Positions 56,191 to 64,000 of a DNA stretch of 64,000 nt are shown here, piece after piece. The notes beneath the pieces are model-generated. The model was not told where the DNA came from. It saw only the letters and a program-made list of their open reading frames with translations, and searched no databases. The translations under genes and the position numbers were made by a program. The DNA is from Leptolyngbya sp. SIO1E4 (lineage in GTDB: Bacteria; Cyanobacteriota; Cyanobacteriia; Phormidesmidales; Phormidesmidaceae), in contig JAAHFU020000007.1 of NCBI GenBank assembly GCA_010672825.2, forward strand, positions 186,001 through 250,000, in the 5' to 3' direction. How positions within the stretch are numbered: position 1 is the stretch's first letter; every line of letters starts with the position of its first letter.

Positions 56191-56610
56191 CTATGCATCC
56201 TCCTGCTCACGAGCAACAATTTTGGTCTTAAAGGGCAGCTTGAAGGAAGCTAAGCGCATGGCTTCCCGGGCGATTTCTTCGGGAACCCCAGCAATCTCAA
56301 AGATGATACGCCCCGGTTTCACAACGGCAACCCAAAATTCAGGGTTGCCCTTACCTGAGCCCATTCGGGTTTCTGCTGGGCGCATTGTAATCGGCTTATC
56401 TGGAAAGACTCGGATCCAGATTTTGCCTCCCCGTCGGACATAGCGCGTCATAGCGCGTCGGGCCGCTTCGATCTGCCGAGAGGTTAGCCAGGAAGGTTCT
56501 GTTGCCTGGATAGCATACTCGCCAAAATTTAGCTTGTTTCCCCGCTGGGCCATTCCTCGCATGCGACCCCGGTGCTGCTTTCGAAATTTAGTTCGTCTAG
56601 GACTTAACAT
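56191..56610 (-). CDS. rplP: 50S ribosomal protein L16
   Basis: 139 residues. [18 protein letters not shown] at the start and [19 protein letters not shown] are characteristic; it helps place A-site tRNA. Standard position between S3 and L29. Confidence 0.96.
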   Translation of the reverse strand: MLSPRRTKFRKQHRGRMRGMAQRGNKLNFGEYAIQATEPSWLTSRQIEAARRAMTRYVRRGGKIWIRVFPDKPITMRPAETRMGSGKGNPEFWVAVVKPGRIIFEIAGVPEEIAREAMRLASFKLPFKTKIVAREQEDA

Positions 56611-56685
56611 GGCTCAAACTCTCGCCTGTGAATCACATTGGAATTAGGAGGCCCAGCCGGTCACTGGGAAACAAATTGAGGGAAA

Positions 56686-57417
56686 TTACCCCTCATTAGA
56701 TCGGTCTTCGAACTGCTGTCGTCGTCGCTGCTGCCGTCGCCGAGGCTGAACCGTGTTGGTTGGAGCTTGATCTTCCTGACCTGGAATCACTTCTCCGCGG
56801 AAGATCCAGACTTTGACCCCTAAAACTCCATAGGTTGTCTGCGCAATTCGGTAGGCGTAGTCCACATCTGCCCGTAGCGTGTGAAGGGGAACGCGGCCTT
56901 CTCGTGTCCATTCTGTCCGCGCAATTTCCGCTCCGTTCAGGCGGCCACTGACTTGCACTTTGATGCCTTCAACCCCAGCCCGCTGTGCCCGCTGCAAGGT
57001 TTGACGAACGACTCGGCGGAAAGCGACCCGACGCTCTAGCTGCTGCACGATGTACTCAGCCACTAGAGACGCATCTGCATCGACACGGGCAACTTCCACC
57101 ACATTGATGCGAATCTGCCGACTAAAGTCACGCAGCTTCTTTTGTAGCCCAGCTCGTAGGGCTTCAATGCCGCTGCCGCCGCGCCCAACTACAACGCCTG
57201 GGCGAGCTGTGCGAATTTCGAGATCAATTTGATCGGCTTTACGCTCGATTCGAATATCCGAAATTCCAGCGTTACTCAGGTTCTGCTCAATGTAGGTGCG
57301 GATAATGTGGTCTTCCTGAAGCAGCTGCGGATAGCGATCGCTATCGGCATACCACCGAGAACGGTGCTCTTGAACAATTCCGAGACGAAAGCCGGTTGGA
57401 TGAATCTTCTGTCCCAC
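56686..57417 (-). CDS. rpsC: 30S ribosomal protein S3
   Basis: 243 residues from GTG 57417, chosen because [14 protein letters not shown] is the universal S3 start and GAGGG lies seven bases upstream; the frame opens nine codons earlier. A KH domain ([16 protein letters not shown]) is followed by the C-terminal domain and an Arg/Gln-rich tail. Confidence 0.95.
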   Translation of the reverse strand: MGQKIHPTGFRLGIVQEHRSRWYADSDRYPQLLQEDHIIRTYIEQNLSNAGISDIRIERKADQIDLEIRTARPGVVVGRGGSGIEALRAGLQKKLRDFSRQIRINVVEVARVDADASLVAEYIVQQLERRVAFRRVVRQTLQRAQRAGVEGIKVQVSGRLNGAEIARTEWTREGRVPLHTLRADVDYAYRIAQTTYGVLGVKVWIFRGEVIPGQEDQAPTNTVQPRRRQQRRRQQFEDRSNEG

Positions 57418-57475
57418 GCGTAATCCCTCTGATGATGGCTGCAATCGTTAATACAACAAATGGCTTGACCGGCTC

Positions 57476-57832
57476 CTATTCGCCAGGTGCCACAGCGATA
57501 GTGATATGACAAGTTGGTTTGCGAATTTGGTAAGCCCGTCCCTGAGCCCGAGGGCGATAGCGACGCAGCGTTGGCCCTGCATCAGCGTAGGCTTCACTAA
57601 TGACCAGAGAAGCAGGATCTAGTCCATTGTTGTGCTCGGCGTTAGCAACCGCTGAACGCAATGCCTTCAGCACAGGGTCACACGCTCGATAAGGCATAAA
57701 CTCCAAAATAATGAGAGCCTCCCGGTAGGATAGCCCTCGAATCTGGTCAAGGACTCGACGCACCTTGTGGGGAGACATGCGAATGTAGCGGGCAACCGCT
57801 TTAACCTGTGCATTAGTATCAACAACAGCCAT
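57476..57832 (-). CDS. rplV: 50S ribosomal protein L22
   Basis: 118 residues from ATG 57832, with GGAG upstream; an in-frame GTG at 57853 overlaps the rpsS stop. [19 protein letters not shown] and the tunnel loop near [15 protein letters not shown] identify L22. Confidence 0.95.
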   Translation of the reverse strand: MAVVDTNAQVKAVARYIRMSPHKVRRVLDQIRGLSYREALIILEFMPYRACDPVLKALRSAVANAEHNNGLDPASLVISEAYADAGPTLRRYRPRAQGRAYQIRKPTCHITIAVAPGE

Positions 57833-57852
57833 AGGACTCTCCGACTCAATCA

Positions 57853-58131
57853 CTATCGACGCGCTTTCTTATCACTTTTGGCATGTCCCCGGAATGTACG
57901 AGTCGGGGCAAATTCACCCAGCTTATGGCCTACCATTTGCTCGGTGATGTAGACAGGCACATGCTGACGACCGTTGTGGACGGCGATCGTATGACCGATC
58001 ATCTGCGGCAAGATAGTAGATGCCCGCGACCAAGTCTTGATCACCTGCTTATCTCCCTTCGCATTCAGAACCTCAATCTTGCGCATCAGATGATCTGCAA
58101 CAAAGGGTCCCTTCTTTAAGGAACGCGACAT
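57853..58131 (-). CDS. rpsS: 30S ribosomal protein S19
   Basis: 92 residues. [18 protein letters not shown] and [19 protein letters not shown] are diagnostic of this 16S head protein. It follows rplB by 86 bp. Confidence 0.96.
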   Translation of the reverse strand: MSRSLKKGPFVADHLMRKIEVLNAKGDKQVIKTWSRASTILPQMIGHTIAVHNGRQHVPVYITEQMVGHKLGEFAPTRTFRGHAKSDKKARR

Positions 58132-58217
58132 AACCCTTACAACCTCGTACTATTCTCAGAACGTAAACCAATCAATGCCTTGTCCATAACTTGCAAAACA
58201 CCCCAATCCTGGTGACG

Positions 58218-59081
58218 TTAGGCATTTCGCCCACCCCGCCCACGCTTAGAAGAACGGCGGCGGCGGCGGACAATCAATGCATCACTCCGCTTGTTCTTCT
58301 TCCGCGTTTTTTGGCCTAATGCAGGTTTGCCCCAAGGCGTTACGGGGGAACTACGACCAATCGGTGCTCGCCCTTCCCCCCCACCATGGGGGTGATCGAC
58401 CGGGTTCATGACGCTGCCTCGAACTTCAGGTCGACGCCCTAACCAGCGCTTCCGACCAGCCTTACCCAGGGTGATGTTGCGAGAGTCTACATGTCCTACC
58501 TGGCCAATGGTGGCATAGCATTCACGTCGAACCATGCGAACCTCTGTGGAGGGTAGCTTCAGCGTCACATACCCGCCCTCCTTGGCTACTACCTGAGCAG
58601 ATGTTCCAGCAGCACGGACAATTTGCCCACCTTTACCAGGCTGTAGTTCAACATTGTGGACAACGCTGCCTAGGGGGATTTTGTGCAGCGGTAACGCGTT
58701 GCCTACCTCTAAAGGAGCGTCGGGCCCGGCGATGACCTCAGATCCTACTGCCAGGGAAGCTGGATGCAGAATGTAGCGCTTCTCACCGTCCTGGTAGTGC
58801 AGCAGTGCGATACGAGCATTCCGGTTGGGGTCATATTCAATGGCCGCCACCTTAGCTGGAACGTTGTGCTTGTTACGACGAAAGTCAATGATGCGATAGA
58901 GCCGCTTATGACCTCCGCCACGATGGCGACACGTAATAACACCCCGATTATTGCGCCCTTTCGGTCGATGAACTGAAACGGTTAAGGACTTTTCTGGTTC
59001 GTCGCGTGTGATTTCAGAGAATTCAGAAACAGTACGCTCGCGGGTTCCAGGGGTATATGGCCGGTAGGAACGGATGCCCAT
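58218..59081 (-). CDS. rplB: 50S ribosomal protein L2
   Basis: 287 residues. [19 protein letters not shown] contains the conserved histidine implicated in peptidyl transfer structure, and [19 protein letters not shown] is the N-terminal rRNA-binding part. Length and order are normal. Confidence 0.97.
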   Translation of the reverse strand: MGIRSYRPYTPGTRERTVSEFSEITRDEPEKSLTVSVHRPKGRNNRGVITCRHRGGGHKRLYRIIDFRRNKHNVPAKVAAIEYDPNRNARIALLHYQDGEKRYILHPASLAVGSEVIAGPDAPLEVGNALPLHKIPLGSVVHNVELQPGKGGQIVRAAGTSAQVVAKEGGYVTLKLPSTEVRMVRRECYATIGQVGHVDSRNITLGKAGRKRWLGRRPEVRGSVMNPVDHPHGGGEGRAPIGRSSPVTPWGKPALGQKTRKKNKRSDALIVRRRRRSSKRGRGGRNA

Positions 59082-59138
59082 AGCTCAACTCACTTAATAA
59101 ACTGCATCAGCTTCTTGCAGAAAGAAGCAAGGTGCTTC

Positions 59139-59447
59139 TTAAAGGTCAGGAAATAGCGGAATGGTGTCACCTGGAGCCAACGTTACGATGGCCCTTTTAT
59201 ATCGAGCACGAAATCCCTCGAAGCGACCAACTCGCCGCTTCTTTCGAGGGGGATTGGCCGTACTCACGCCAATAACTTTCACATCAAACAATTCTTCAAT
59301 GGCAGCTTTGATCTCTGGCTTAGTGGCCTTTGGCGTTACCTCAAAGGTGTACTGATTGTTCTCAAGTAGCAGCGTTGCTTTCTCGGTAACAATCGGTCGC
59401 CGGATCAAATCTGCCAGGGTGTCTGGAGCGAATGCCTTAGTCACCAT
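59139..59447 (-). CDS. rplW: 50S ribosomal protein L23
   Basis: 102 residues with [16 protein letters not shown] and [16 protein letters not shown], the tunnel-exit docking protein for SRP and trigger factor. AGGAGG precedes the ATG, which overlaps the last 11 bases of rplD. Confidence 0.95.
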   Translation of the reverse strand: MVTKAFAPDTLADLIRRPIVTEKATLLLENNQYTFEVTPKATKPEIKAAIEELFDVKVIGVSTANPPRKKRRVGRFEGFRARYKRAIVTLAPGDTIPLFPDL

Positions 59448-60069
59448 AAACCTCCTGGATTTTCTCCATTGCTGCCAAAGTCACCACTACTCGATCAGCT
59501 GCGAGTAAGTCATACACGCTCAAGTTAGTCGCAGAAATGAGTTTCACGCGACTGATGTTACGAACAGAGAGAACCACATTCTCATGCAGTTCCGATAAGA
59601 TCAAAAGTACTTTTTGATCAGAGGTGATACCCCAGCGCTCCATTGCAGCAATGACTTCTCGGGTTTTAGGTCGTTGCAGCTGGTCTGCAAACTCTTGAAC
59701 CACAACCATGTCATCACAGCGGCTTTGAAAAGCAGTCCGAAGCGCTAGACGGCGCTCCTTGCGGTTCATCTTGATGCTAAAGTCTCTCGGCTTGGGGCCA
59801 AAGATAACGCCCCCGCCTTTCCAGAGAGGAGAACGGCTAGACCCTGCCCGAGCCCGTCCGGTTCCCTTTTGTCGCCAAGGCTTACGCCCCCCTCCCCGAA
59901 CCTCTGAACGGGTTTTGGTGGATAGCGTTCCCTGTCGAGCATTGTGCATCTGCCTGACCAATGCCCGATGCACAATGTGGGAGGCATTTTCTGGCTTAGC
60001 AACCTTGAGATCGACTGAGGTTTTCCCAGCCTCTTGCCCCTGCCAATCTTGAACAACGCACTCAACCAT
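59437..60069 (-). CDS. rplD: 50S ribosomal protein L4
   Basis: 210 residues. The basic loop [19 protein letters not shown] reaches the exit tunnel. In E. coli L4 also represses the S10 operon; whether that applies here is unknown. rplC lies 64 bp upstream. Confidence 0.96.
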   Translation of the reverse strand: MVECVVQDWQGQEAGKTSVDLKVAKPENASHIVHRALVRQMHNARQGTLSTKTRSEVRGGGRKPWRQKGTGRARAGSSRSPLWKGGGVIFGPKPRDFSIKMNRKERRLALRTAFQSRCDDMVVVQEFADQLQRPKTREVIAAMERWGITSDQKVLLILSELHENVVLSVRNISRVKLISATNLSVYDLLAADRVVVTLAAMEKIQEVYGD

Positions 60070-60133
60070 AGCTTTCGTCTCTACTCAAATCCCTAGACAA
60101 CCCTCACCCTCAAGACCTGGTGAATACCTTGCT

Positions 60134-60769
60134 TTACTCACCCACAATATTGGCCGGAGCAACGCTCAGTAGCGCTCCCGTCTTGCCGGGAATGGTTCCT
60201 TTAATCACCAATAAATTTTTCTCGGCATCAACGCGTACAACCGTTAGCTTGCGAGTAGTAACGCGTTTCCCGCCTAATTGACCCGCCATCCGCTTGCCGG
60301 GGTAGACGCGACTGGGCGTTGTCCCGGCGCCAATGGAACCAGGAAGGCGGTGATTTTTAGAGCCGTGGGCCATCGGGCCACGACTAAAGTTATGGCGCTT
60401 TTGGTATCCGGCAAAGCCTTTACCAATGCTGGTACCCATTACATCCACTAGCTGCCCGGCCTCAAACTGATCAGCCGTGATTGCCTGGCCTAGTTCAAAT
60501 TCGTCTACTTTATCGACGCGATACTCCTTTAAGTGCCGAACAGAGGTAGCCCCTGCCTTGGCCAAATGCCCTAGCTGGGGCTTTGTTAGCGCTTTGTCTG
60601 GTACGCTGCCATACCCAAGTTGCACAGCAGTGTAGCCATCGGTCTGTGTGGTCTTGATTTGAGTAACGACGCAGGGGCCTGCCTCAACCACAGTGACGGG
60701 AATTGCGTTCCCCTCATCGTCAAAAATTTGGGTCATACCCAACTTGGTTCCGAGAATCCCAACTGACAC
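60134..60769 (-). CDS. rplC: 50S ribosomal protein L3
   Basis: 211 residues from GTG 60769. [18 protein letters not shown] and [20 protein letters not shown] are diagnostic. It is the first gene of this ribosomal operon, preceded by a 476-bp region with no gene; rpsJ is not adjacent, as is normal for cyanobacteria. Confidence 0.96.
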   Translation of the reverse strand: MSVGILGTKLGMTQIFDDEGNAIPVTVVEAGPCVVTQIKTTQTDGYTAVQLGYGSVPDKALTKPQLGHLAKAGATSVRHLKEYRVDKVDEFELGQAITADQFEAGQLVDVMGTSIGKGFAGYQKRHNFSRGPMAHGSKNHRLPGSIGAGTTPSRVYPGKRMAGQLGGKRVTTRKLTVVRVDAEKNLLVIKGTIPGKTGALLSVAPANIVGE

Positions 60770-61245
60770 TGTTACCCGTCTCCGTTGCTACACATTAAAA
60801 CCTCACGACAAATGATCCGAAAGAACAATGAATCACCCATCGAAGAATAAGCTCGCGAACCTTGGCAGCCACGAACCAACAAATGACCTGATATCTCAGG
60901 CATCATTTGCTCACAGCACACTCATTGCAAGGGCTTGCCGGACAGACGCATATCATCACTAAGGCACTGCTTAGTGACAAACCTGTAGGCAAGATTCAAG
61001 CAGAAGCAAACTAGGAGTTGTCGCTAGGGACTTGGTGCGCTAGCGCCCAGTTTCCGTTTTGGCGACAGTTAACCATGATACACAGGCCAGTTAGAAATGT
61101 CTATAAATTTTTGGGGGACAGGGAGCGTTGTCTGCCAGTAAAGTCCAAAGACTTTCTTTAGCCTGTGCAAATGTAGTGCTGGGCAACTGTCATTCCTTAG
61201 GGACAGTCAATATCATAGGCGTGAACATTCGCAGTGTGAAGTCCT
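60770..61245. other. Divergent promoter region between rplC and pyk, 476 bp
   Basis: No gene is seen. The region must start the ribosomal operon to the left and pyk to the right. An 8-bp stem with a 6-nt loop (60956-60963 with 60970-60977, core CACTAAG/CTTAGTG) lies about 190 bp upstream of rplC. Two 6-bp inverted repeats lie at 61140-61155 (AAAGTC/GACTTT) and 61186-61207 (ACTGTC/GACAGT), the latter 39 bp before the pyk start. Confidence 0.5.
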
Positions 61246-62682
61246 ATGAAGCCGCTTTTACACCGCACTAAAGTTGTGGCGACCATTGGCCCTGCTAGTA
61301 GTTCCCGTGAAACCATTCGTCAGATGGTGCAAGCCGGGATGAACGTTGCTCGATTGAACTTTTCCCATGGCACCTATGAAGACCATACACGCATGATTCA
61401 GTTGCTGCGGGCTGTTTCAGCGGAGATGGATACCCCGATTACCCTGCTGCAAGATTTGCAGGGACCCAAAATTAGGGTAGGAAAGTTGGCAAAGGGCGTC
61501 ATTGATTTAGTCGATGGCGAGACAATCACCCTCGTGCCCGTTGGCAAGGAAGGCGATGCCCCAGACTGTATCGGGATTGATTATCCTTACTTGGCTGAAG
61601 AGGCTGAGGTGGGAATGCAAGTGCTTTTGGACGATGGCTTATTGGAGCTTAAGGTGGAAGCCATTGAGCCCCCTAAGGTTATTTGCCGGATTATGCAGGG
61701 GGGGCTGCTAAAGCCTCGTAAAGGTGTCAATCTACCGGACTTGAGTTTGCGACTGCCGTCGATGACGGAAAAAGATAAGCAGGATTTACGCTTTGGAGTT
61801 TCTCAAGGGGTGGACTGGGTCTCGTTGAGTTTTGTGCGCCGGGCAGAAGATATTTACACCTTAAAAGAGCTGTTAAAAGCAGAAGGGGCTCCAGAAACAC
61901 CGGTAATTGCCAAGATTGAGAAGCCGCAGGCGATCGCTAACTTAGACGCCATTTTAGAGGCGACAGATGGTGTCATGGTGGCGCGGGGTGACCTGGGAGT
62001 AGAAATGAAGGCGGAAAAGGTGCCGTTACTCCAGAAGCGCATTATCAAAGCCTGTAATCTGCGGAGTATCCCGGTGATCACGGCGACGCAGATGCTAGAG
62101 AGCATGATTGCCAATGCCCGCCCGACCCGAGCGGAAGCCAGTGATGTGGCCAATGCCATTATTGATGGCACTGATGCAGTGATGCTGTCTGGGGAATCTG
62201 CAGTGGGTAAGTTTCCCGTACGCGCAGTCCATATGCTGGCGCGGATCGCGATCGATGTGGAATCGGAACTGGACTTTGTCAACAACCCCCCCGAGACCGG
62301 TGATGAGACCCACGCCCTGAGTGAAGCCCTAAATGTAATTGACAAGATTCTGGATCTGCAGTGCATCGTAGCGTTTACAGAGTCAGGCTACACCGCCATG
62401 ATTGCGGCTGGGGAACGCCCCAATGCCCCGGTGGTAGCATTTACGCCCGATCGCGATGTGTATCACCGCTTAAACCTGGTTTGGGGCGTAAAACCCATTG
62501 TGGTGAGTGAATCGGTCACGACTTTCGAAGCCATGACCCAGCAAGCAGAATCCTATCTACTGAAGCGGAAAATGGCGAGCCCTGGGGATCAAATTTTGAT
62601 TATGGGGGGGGTTCCGGCCAATCATGCTCAAGGAACCAACTTTTTGAAGATCCAGACGATTAAGGGGGAATACATACCTTAA
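61246..62682 (+). CDS. pyk: Pyruvate kinase
   Basis: The 478-residue glycolytic enzyme makes pyruvate and ATP from phosphoenolpyruvate and [49 protein letters not shown] with the catalytic lysine, and [12 protein letters not shown] are intact. It is the short form without the extra C-terminal PEP-utiliser-like domain found in ~590-residue cyanobacterial paralogues. It is divergent from the ribosomal operon and 45 bp from the NADH dehydrogenase gene. Confidence 0.95.
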   Translation: MKPLLHRTKVVATIGPASSSRETIRQMVQAGMNVARLNFSHGTYEDHTRMIQLLRAVSAEMDTPITLLQDLQGPKIRVGKLAKGVIDLVDGETITLVPVGKEGDAPDCIGIDYPYLAEEAEVGMQVLLDDGLLELKVEAIEPPKVICRIMQGGLLKPRKGVNLPDLSLRLPSMTEKDKQDLRFGVSQGVDWVSLSFVRRAEDIYTLKELLKAEGAPETPVIAKIEKPQAIANLDAILEATDGVMVARGDLGVEMKAEKVPLLQKRIIKACNLRSIPVITATQMLESMIANARPTRAEASDVANAIIDGTDAVMLSGESAVGKFPVRAVHMLARIAIDVESELDFVNNPPETGDETHALSEALNVIDKILDLQCIVAFTESGYTAMIAAGERPNAPVVAFTPDRDVYHRLNLVWGVKPIVVSESVTTFEAMTQQAESYLLKRKMASPGDQILIMGGVPANHAQGTNFLKIQTIKGEYIP

Positions 62683-62727
62683 AGCTGCATTCTGCCCTGG
62701 GTTGTTGTCCTGTCTATTGTTGTCAGC

Positions 62728-64000
62728 ATGGTTGATACTGCGCCTTCTAACCCGATCGCTACCGTCCCGTCGTCTGCTTCAATTCCTCACCGGGTCGTGA
62801 TTGTGGGAGGAGGATTTGGTGGACTGTATGCAACCCAGGCATTAAGAAAGTCGCCAGTCGCGGTCACCCTGATAGATCGTCGCAACTTTCATCTATTTCA
62901 ACCGTTGCTGTATCAGGTGGCTACGGGGGCGCTTTCACCTGGGGATATTGCCTCGCCTCTGCGGGCGGTGCTGAAGCGCCAGAAAAATACTCAAGTGCTG
63001 CTAGATGAAATGGTGGGGTTAGACCCTCAGCAGCAGCAGATTTTCACTAAAGAAGGGGCCACCGTCCCCTACGACAGTCTGATTTTAGCGACCGGGGGTG
63101 CCCATCATTACTTTGGTAATGATCATTGGGAGCCCATTGCCCCGAGTATTAAAACGATTGAAGATGCTTTGGAAGTGCGTCGCCGCATTTTTCTCGCCTT
63201 TGAAAAAGCTGAACGCGAAACCGACCCCGCGGCTAAGGCGGCACTGCTAACCTTTGTGGTTATCGGTGGTGGCCCGACAGGAGTAGAACTGGCTGGGGCG
63301 ATCGCGGACTTGGCTTATAACACCCTAAAGCAGGATTTCCGCAGCGTTGACACCCGCCAAACCCGAATCATCTTGGTCGAGGGCATGGATCGGGTGCTGC
63401 CTCCCTTCGATCCAGCGCTGTCGGAAAACGCTGCCCAGTCTTTAAAAAAGCTCGGAGTTCAGATTCGTACGAAAACCTTTGTGACCAATCTGGATGGAGA
63501 GAATGTCACGTTTCGCAGTGGGGAAGCCGAAGAAACGATCCGAGCCCACACGATTTTATGGGCTGCTGGGGTGCGAGCGTCTTCTCTGAGTCAGGTGCTG
63601 GCAGAGAAAACAGGGGCTCCGTGCGATCGCGGAGGTCGTGTCATGGTAGAGCCGGACTTCAGCGTGCCCAATTTCCCTAACATCTTTGTGATTGGTGACT
63701 TGGCCCACTATGCCCATCAAGGGGAGAAACCGTTGCCTGGTGTTGCGCCAGTAGCGATGCAGGGGGGGCAATACGTGGCAAGGGTGATTCGCGATCGCCT
63801 ACAAAACCGACCGACTCCAGCGTTTCACTATAACGACAGCGGCAGCCTTGCCATCATCGGGCGTAATGCCGCAGTTGTAGACCTGAATTGGACAAAACTC
63901 ACAGGCTTTCCGGCCTGGTTAGTGTGGGCGTTTGTCCATGTGTTATTCCTGATTGAGTTTGATAACAAGCTGATCGTCATGACCCAGTGGATGTGGAATT
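62728..64000 (+). CDS. ndh: Type II NADH dehydrogenase (NDH-2-like), 3' truncated
   Basis: A frame from ATG 62728 runs to the right edge without a stop (424 codons present). FAD-binding VVIVGGGFGGLYATQAL lies near residues 26-42, a second Rossmann motif VVIGGGPTGVELAGAIADLA lies about 150 residues on, and IFVIGDLAHY is the late FAD segment. This non-proton-pumping enzyme passes electrons from NAD(P)H to quinone at the membrane. The visible C-terminal part (FIHVLF-like LVWAFVHVLFLIEFDNKL) is near the normal end, so only a short piece is missing. Confidence 0.9.
   Translation, partial: MVDTAPSNPIATVPSSASIPHRVVIVGGGFGGLYATQALRKSPVAVTLIDRRNFHLFQPLLYQVATGALSPGDIASPLRAVLKRQKNTQVLLDEMVGLDPQQQQIFTKEGATVPYDSLILATGGAHHYFGNDHWEPIAPSIKTIEDALEVRRRIFLAFEKAERETDPAAKAALLTFVVIGGGPTGVELAGAIADLAYNTLKQDFRSVDTRQTRIILVEGMDRVLPPFDPALSENAAQSLKKLGVQIRTKTFVTNLDGENVTFRSGEAEETIRAHTILWAAGVRASSLSQVLAEKTGAPCDRGGRVMVEPDFSVPNFPNIFVIGDLAHYAHQGEKPLPGVAPVAMQGGQYVARVIRDRLQNRPTPAFHYNDSGSLAIIGRNAAVVDLNWTKLTGFPAWLVWAFVHVLFLIEFDNKLIVMTQWMWN

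Noticed and set aside
1-64000. CRISPR arrays, tRNA/rRNA genes, insertion sequences, integrases
   Set aside because: I found no spaced direct repeats, tRNA cloverleaf, rRNA sequence or transposase-like frame anywhere in the window.

Overview
The window is from a cyanobacterial chromosome, most likely a filamentous Leptolyngbya-like lineage; I cannot name the genus from sequence alone. The signs are frequent HIP1 octamers (GCGATCGC), a cyanobacterial-order ribosomal protein operon, an adjacent active ClpP and catalytically dead ClpR, and cyanobacterial families such as DUF4912 and DUF2358. I saw no rRNA, tRNA, CRISPR array, transposase or phage gene.

Bases 1 to about 37,530 are a large surface-polysaccharide locus, mostly on the + strand. 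It opens with the glycan-binding end of an ABC exporter ATPase (Wzt C-terminal domain) and a sulfotransferase. These are followed by GT2 and GT4 glycosyltransferases, sugar epimerases, several SAM methyltransferases, a WbqC-like protein, a polyprenyl-phosphate glycosyltransferase and a NeuD-like acyltransferase. A four-gene block on the - strand (13.6-18.7 kb) carries a PhyH-like dioxygenase, a GH43-like beta-propeller, a three-domain sugar C-methyltransferase and an HTTM-DCC membrane fusion. Then come a WecE-type aminotransferase coupled to two large membrane proteins and a GT2. The dTDP-rhamnose genes follow as rfbC-rfbD-rfbA, and rfbB is separated from them by five genes. A DegT-family aminotransferase with an unusual cysteine-bearing insert closes the locus. 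Together they could make, decorate (sulfate, methyl, acyl, amino) and export a rhamnose-containing heteropolysaccharide.

Bases 37.6-49.5 kb are ordinary chromosome: DAHP synthase, CdsA, a DUF2993 lipid-binding-like protein, a DUF4912 protein, two small cyanobacterial proteins, a J-domain/TPR protein, the clpR-clpP pair, and a compact operon of a VWA protein, an enolase-superfamily epimerase and a DUF1611 protein. The last two resemble the DgcA/DgcN D-glutamate pair.

Bases 49.5-60.8 kb, on the - strand, are the S10/spc ribosomal operon from rplC to rplO, then secY, adk and infA. The usual downstream partners (rpmJ, rpsM, rpsK, rpoA, rplQ) are absent; the operon meets the DUF1611 gene head-on. 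Bases 61.2-64 kb hold pyruvate kinase and a type II NADH dehydrogenase cut by the window edge.

The most unusual features are 21-bp coding repeats in a sulfotransferase and a methyltransferase, the - strand sugar-modification block inside a stretch without HIP1 sites, the cysteine insert in the DegT enzyme, the GtrA-first fusion, the DgcA/DgcN-like pair, the GATCC motif cluster upstream of the DUF4912 gene, and the ribosomal operon break.
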